Assembly (NCBI GenBank): GCA_027596075.1
Contig: JADGJC010000001.1
Location: forward strand, 6,796-70,795
Source of the DNA: Rhizophlyctis rosea
Taxonomy: Eukaryota; Chytridiomycota; Chytridiomycetes; Rhizophlyctidales; Rhizophlyctidaceae
Direction: 5' to 3'
Length of the DNA: 64,000 nucleotides
In this document: in pieces, positions 61,897 through 64,000 of the stretch
How the letters are laid out: each line of letters opens with the position of its first letter
Position numbering within the stretch: the stretch's first letter is position 1
Position numbers and translations under genes: made by a program
Notes under the pieces: model-generated
What the model was told of the DNA's origin: nothing
Databases searched by the model: none
What the model saw: only the letters and a program-made list of their open reading frames with translations

Positions 61897-62495
61897 GGTA
61901 GCTGGCGTTCTTTCGTTACCAAAAGAAACTAGGACAAATTAGAGCATATGGGAGGAAGACAACATACGTTCAGGCCCATTGGGCTGGTTGATACAGATCA
62001 ATCAACGGAATTTTTTTTTACGGGGCGCGTAAGTTTTGTTCCGTTTTCCACTCAAGATCCACACCCCAAATGGTGCAGTTGCAATCAATTGGTTGCACCC
62101 AAGTCCTGGTACTTAAATAGGACAACATTGGACAGCAAAAAGTGGTAGCAGCTCCTGCATCAATGGAGGGGAGACAAGAGGAAAGACATGAGGGAAGACA
62201 TCAGAGAAGACGGATTCAACGGGAGAGCGAGTGGGACCTGGTGAGAGTGGATCATGAAGGATGGGATCATGGAAAGCCATATGCGACAATGAGCTCCAAA
62301 AATCTCATGTGTTGGACCCTGGTGGCCATGTCGCGTTCAGATCTAGCCAACCAATCAAAATGCGGGCTGCTCACCAGTCACTTCGACCGTTGGGCGGAGT
62401 TTACGGCACAAACGGAACCCATTCCCACGATCTAAAACTTCAACAGTGCACCTCTTCTAGGAATTTTTCATTGACCACACAGAGCGAGCTTCGCC
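61897..62495. other. Intergenic, promoter of the FRS1 gene
   Basis: About 600 bases. A purine-rich stretch (about 62165-62235) and a small inverted repeat of a 'ttgca' motif near 62085-62100 are the only features. No gene seen. Confidence 0.45.
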
Positions 62496-64000
62496 ATGCC
62501 TACCGTCACCGCGGATACCGAAATCCTCTTCGCCGAGCTGGGTCGGAGGTTCAGTAAGTTTGACCACATGCGGGACTGGTGTCAAAGACCTATTTGTTTA
62601 CGCCCCACTTCAGCTGACCAGGAATTCGAGGAATTGTGCTTCGAGTTCGGCATTGAGCTGGAGGATGTTGTACGTATTGAATATACATTCGCTAGGGCTT
62701 AGTGACGAAGGCACGACCTGACGCTTTATGATTCTCAGACTTCTGAGCGGGAAATGGCAGCGAAGGAGGGTGGGGCGGAGAAGGGAAAGGATCTATCCGA
62801 CCGCAGAATTTACCGTATCGATATACCCGCCAACAGGTAAGATTTTCAGAAAACACAGCGAAGAGGGTTTACTCATTCTTTTTGACGTCACAGATATGAT
62901 ATGTTGTGTGTGGAGGGAATTGCACGAGCGTTGAAAGCTTTCTTGAACGTTGAGAAGCCACCTGTGTACATGGTTGTGAAGCCGAAGAGTGGAAAGGTGC
63001 AACAACTGACCGTCAAGCCAGAAGTACGTGGGAAATCAATGAGGGCTTTGCAGAAGTTCATGACTAAGGAGCTGCCATAGACCCAGCAAATCCGGCCCTT
63101 CGTTGTTGCGGCGATCTTGAGAGACATTACTTTTGACGAACATCGGTACAACAGCTTCATTGAGCTACAAGACAAGTTGCACAATAACATTTGCCGGTAT
63201 TGATCAACGATTAGTATGTCTCCTCATATGAGCGTTAGAAATCTCACAGATTTGGATATTCAGCAAGCGTACCCTTGTCGCCATCGGAACACATGATCTT
63301 GACACAATCGAAGGCCCTTTCACATACGAAGCGTTGGCACCAAAAGACATCCAATTCATTCCCCTCAACCAGACAAAGTCGATGAATGCGGAGGAGCTCA
63401 TGACCTTCTACGAAGTATGTCGAAGGGAGTCATTCTGTAAACTGTCCATTACCCAGATGACTCAACATGGCAATATACAGAGCGACCGAAAACTGAGCAA
63501 ATTCTTGCACATTATCCGCGACTCACCAGTATATCCCGTGGTCTACGACAACAAACGCCGTGTTCTCTCCCTCCCTCCCATCATCAACAGCGACCACTCA
63601 AAGATCAAGCTGACCACGAAGAACGTCTTCATTGAATGCACAGCAACAGATTTGACGAAGGCTAAGATCGTGTTGAATACGGTTGTGACCATGTTCAACC
63701 AGTACACAAAGGAGAAGTTCACGTAAGCTCAGAATACAGATTGAACCAATTGAGAGGCGCTCCTCACCCCGTTTCGTGCAGCGTCGAGCCGGTCGAAGTT
63801 ACGCAAGTTGATGGAAGCAAAACCCTTTACCCCGACCTCACAAATCGCACCGTCGAAGCCGATGTGGACTATATCAACCGTTGCGTGGGATTGCAATTGT
63901 CAGCAGATGAAATCACGAAACTTGTAGAAAAGATGTCCTTGACAGCCTCCGTCAAGGACAAGAAGACGATTGCCGTGTCGGTTCCTCCCACGCGAAGTGA
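62496..64000 (+). CDS. Phenylalanyl-tRNA synthetase beta subunit, 5' part
   Basis: The beta chain of cytosolic PheRS works as an alpha2beta2 enzyme that charges tRNA-Phe. The visible exons start [19 protein letters not shown], then [42 protein letters not shown] (the B1/B5-type 'DI.aNR.DLL..eGia' block), [70 protein letters not shown] and, to the end, [20 protein letters not shown]. At least seven introns occur. It is truncated by the window edge at residue about 420 of an expected 590. Length and block order match the eukaryotic beta subunit (FARSB/FRS1). Confidence 0.95.

Overview
The window is eukaryotic nuclear DNA, almost certainly fungal. Its genes are dense and nearly all split by short GT-AG introns of about 50-115 bases. 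The gene set is fungal: a Byr4/Bfa1-type septation regulator, a HAM1-like protein, phosphatidylinositol synthase, a HET-domain protein and a GPI-anchored Ser/Thr-rich wall protein. A 7TM-RGS protein, an RlmN-type radical-SAM enzyme, an endonuclease V and an Ifi-6-16 family protein point (inference) to an early-diverging lineage such as a chytrid rather than an ascomycete yeast. Many split-gene models below were checked by reading splice sites and confirming that the summed exon length keeps frame.

Layout. 0-4 kb: a terminal exon of an unknown gene and a minus-strand multi-pass membrane protein. 4-10 kb: glucosidase II beta subunit (minus, HDEL end) and a Byr4/Bfa1-like protein (plus). 10-17 kb: a secreted CAP/PR-1 protein, a possible split tRNA, a SET-domain methyltransferase and a GPI-anchored protein. 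17-23 kb: a long coiled-coil protein, the U5 snRNP assembly factor AAR2 and tyrosyl-DNA phosphodiesterase 1. 23-32 kb: a possible tRNA, an 18-bp tandem repeat, the RlmN-like enzyme with a membrane tail, uricase, the U2SURP/SR140 splicing factor and an LRRC57-like leucine-rich repeat protein. 33-40 kb: a disordered Ser-rich protein, a 10-N assembly gap set in homopolymer sequence, a HET-domain protein and a 2.3-kb repeat-rich region without genes. 40-46 kb: a HAM1-like lipid-binding-fold protein and a 7TM-RGS protein. 47-55 kb: secreted trehalase, the kinetochore protein CENP-I, phosphatidylinositol synthase and a small Ifi-6-16 protein. 56-64 kb: an F-box-like ankyrin protein, a CDCA7-type zinc finger joined to a DDT-like region, endonuclease V, and the 5' part of cytosolic phenylalanyl-tRNA synthetase beta, which runs off the end.

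The genes are mostly housekeeping and do not form one pathway. Loose themes are DNA repair (TDP1, endonuclease V), pre-mRNA splicing (AAR2, SR140), chromatin and kinetochore (SET, CDCA7-like, CENP-I), ER and lipid work (glucosidase II beta, PI synthase) and surface or signalling (CAP, GPI protein, 7TM-RGS, trehalase). I saw no clear undescribed multi-gene system. The best leads are the membrane-tailed RlmN, the CDCA7-DDT fusion, the HET protein and the structured repeats at 38.2-39.1 kb.
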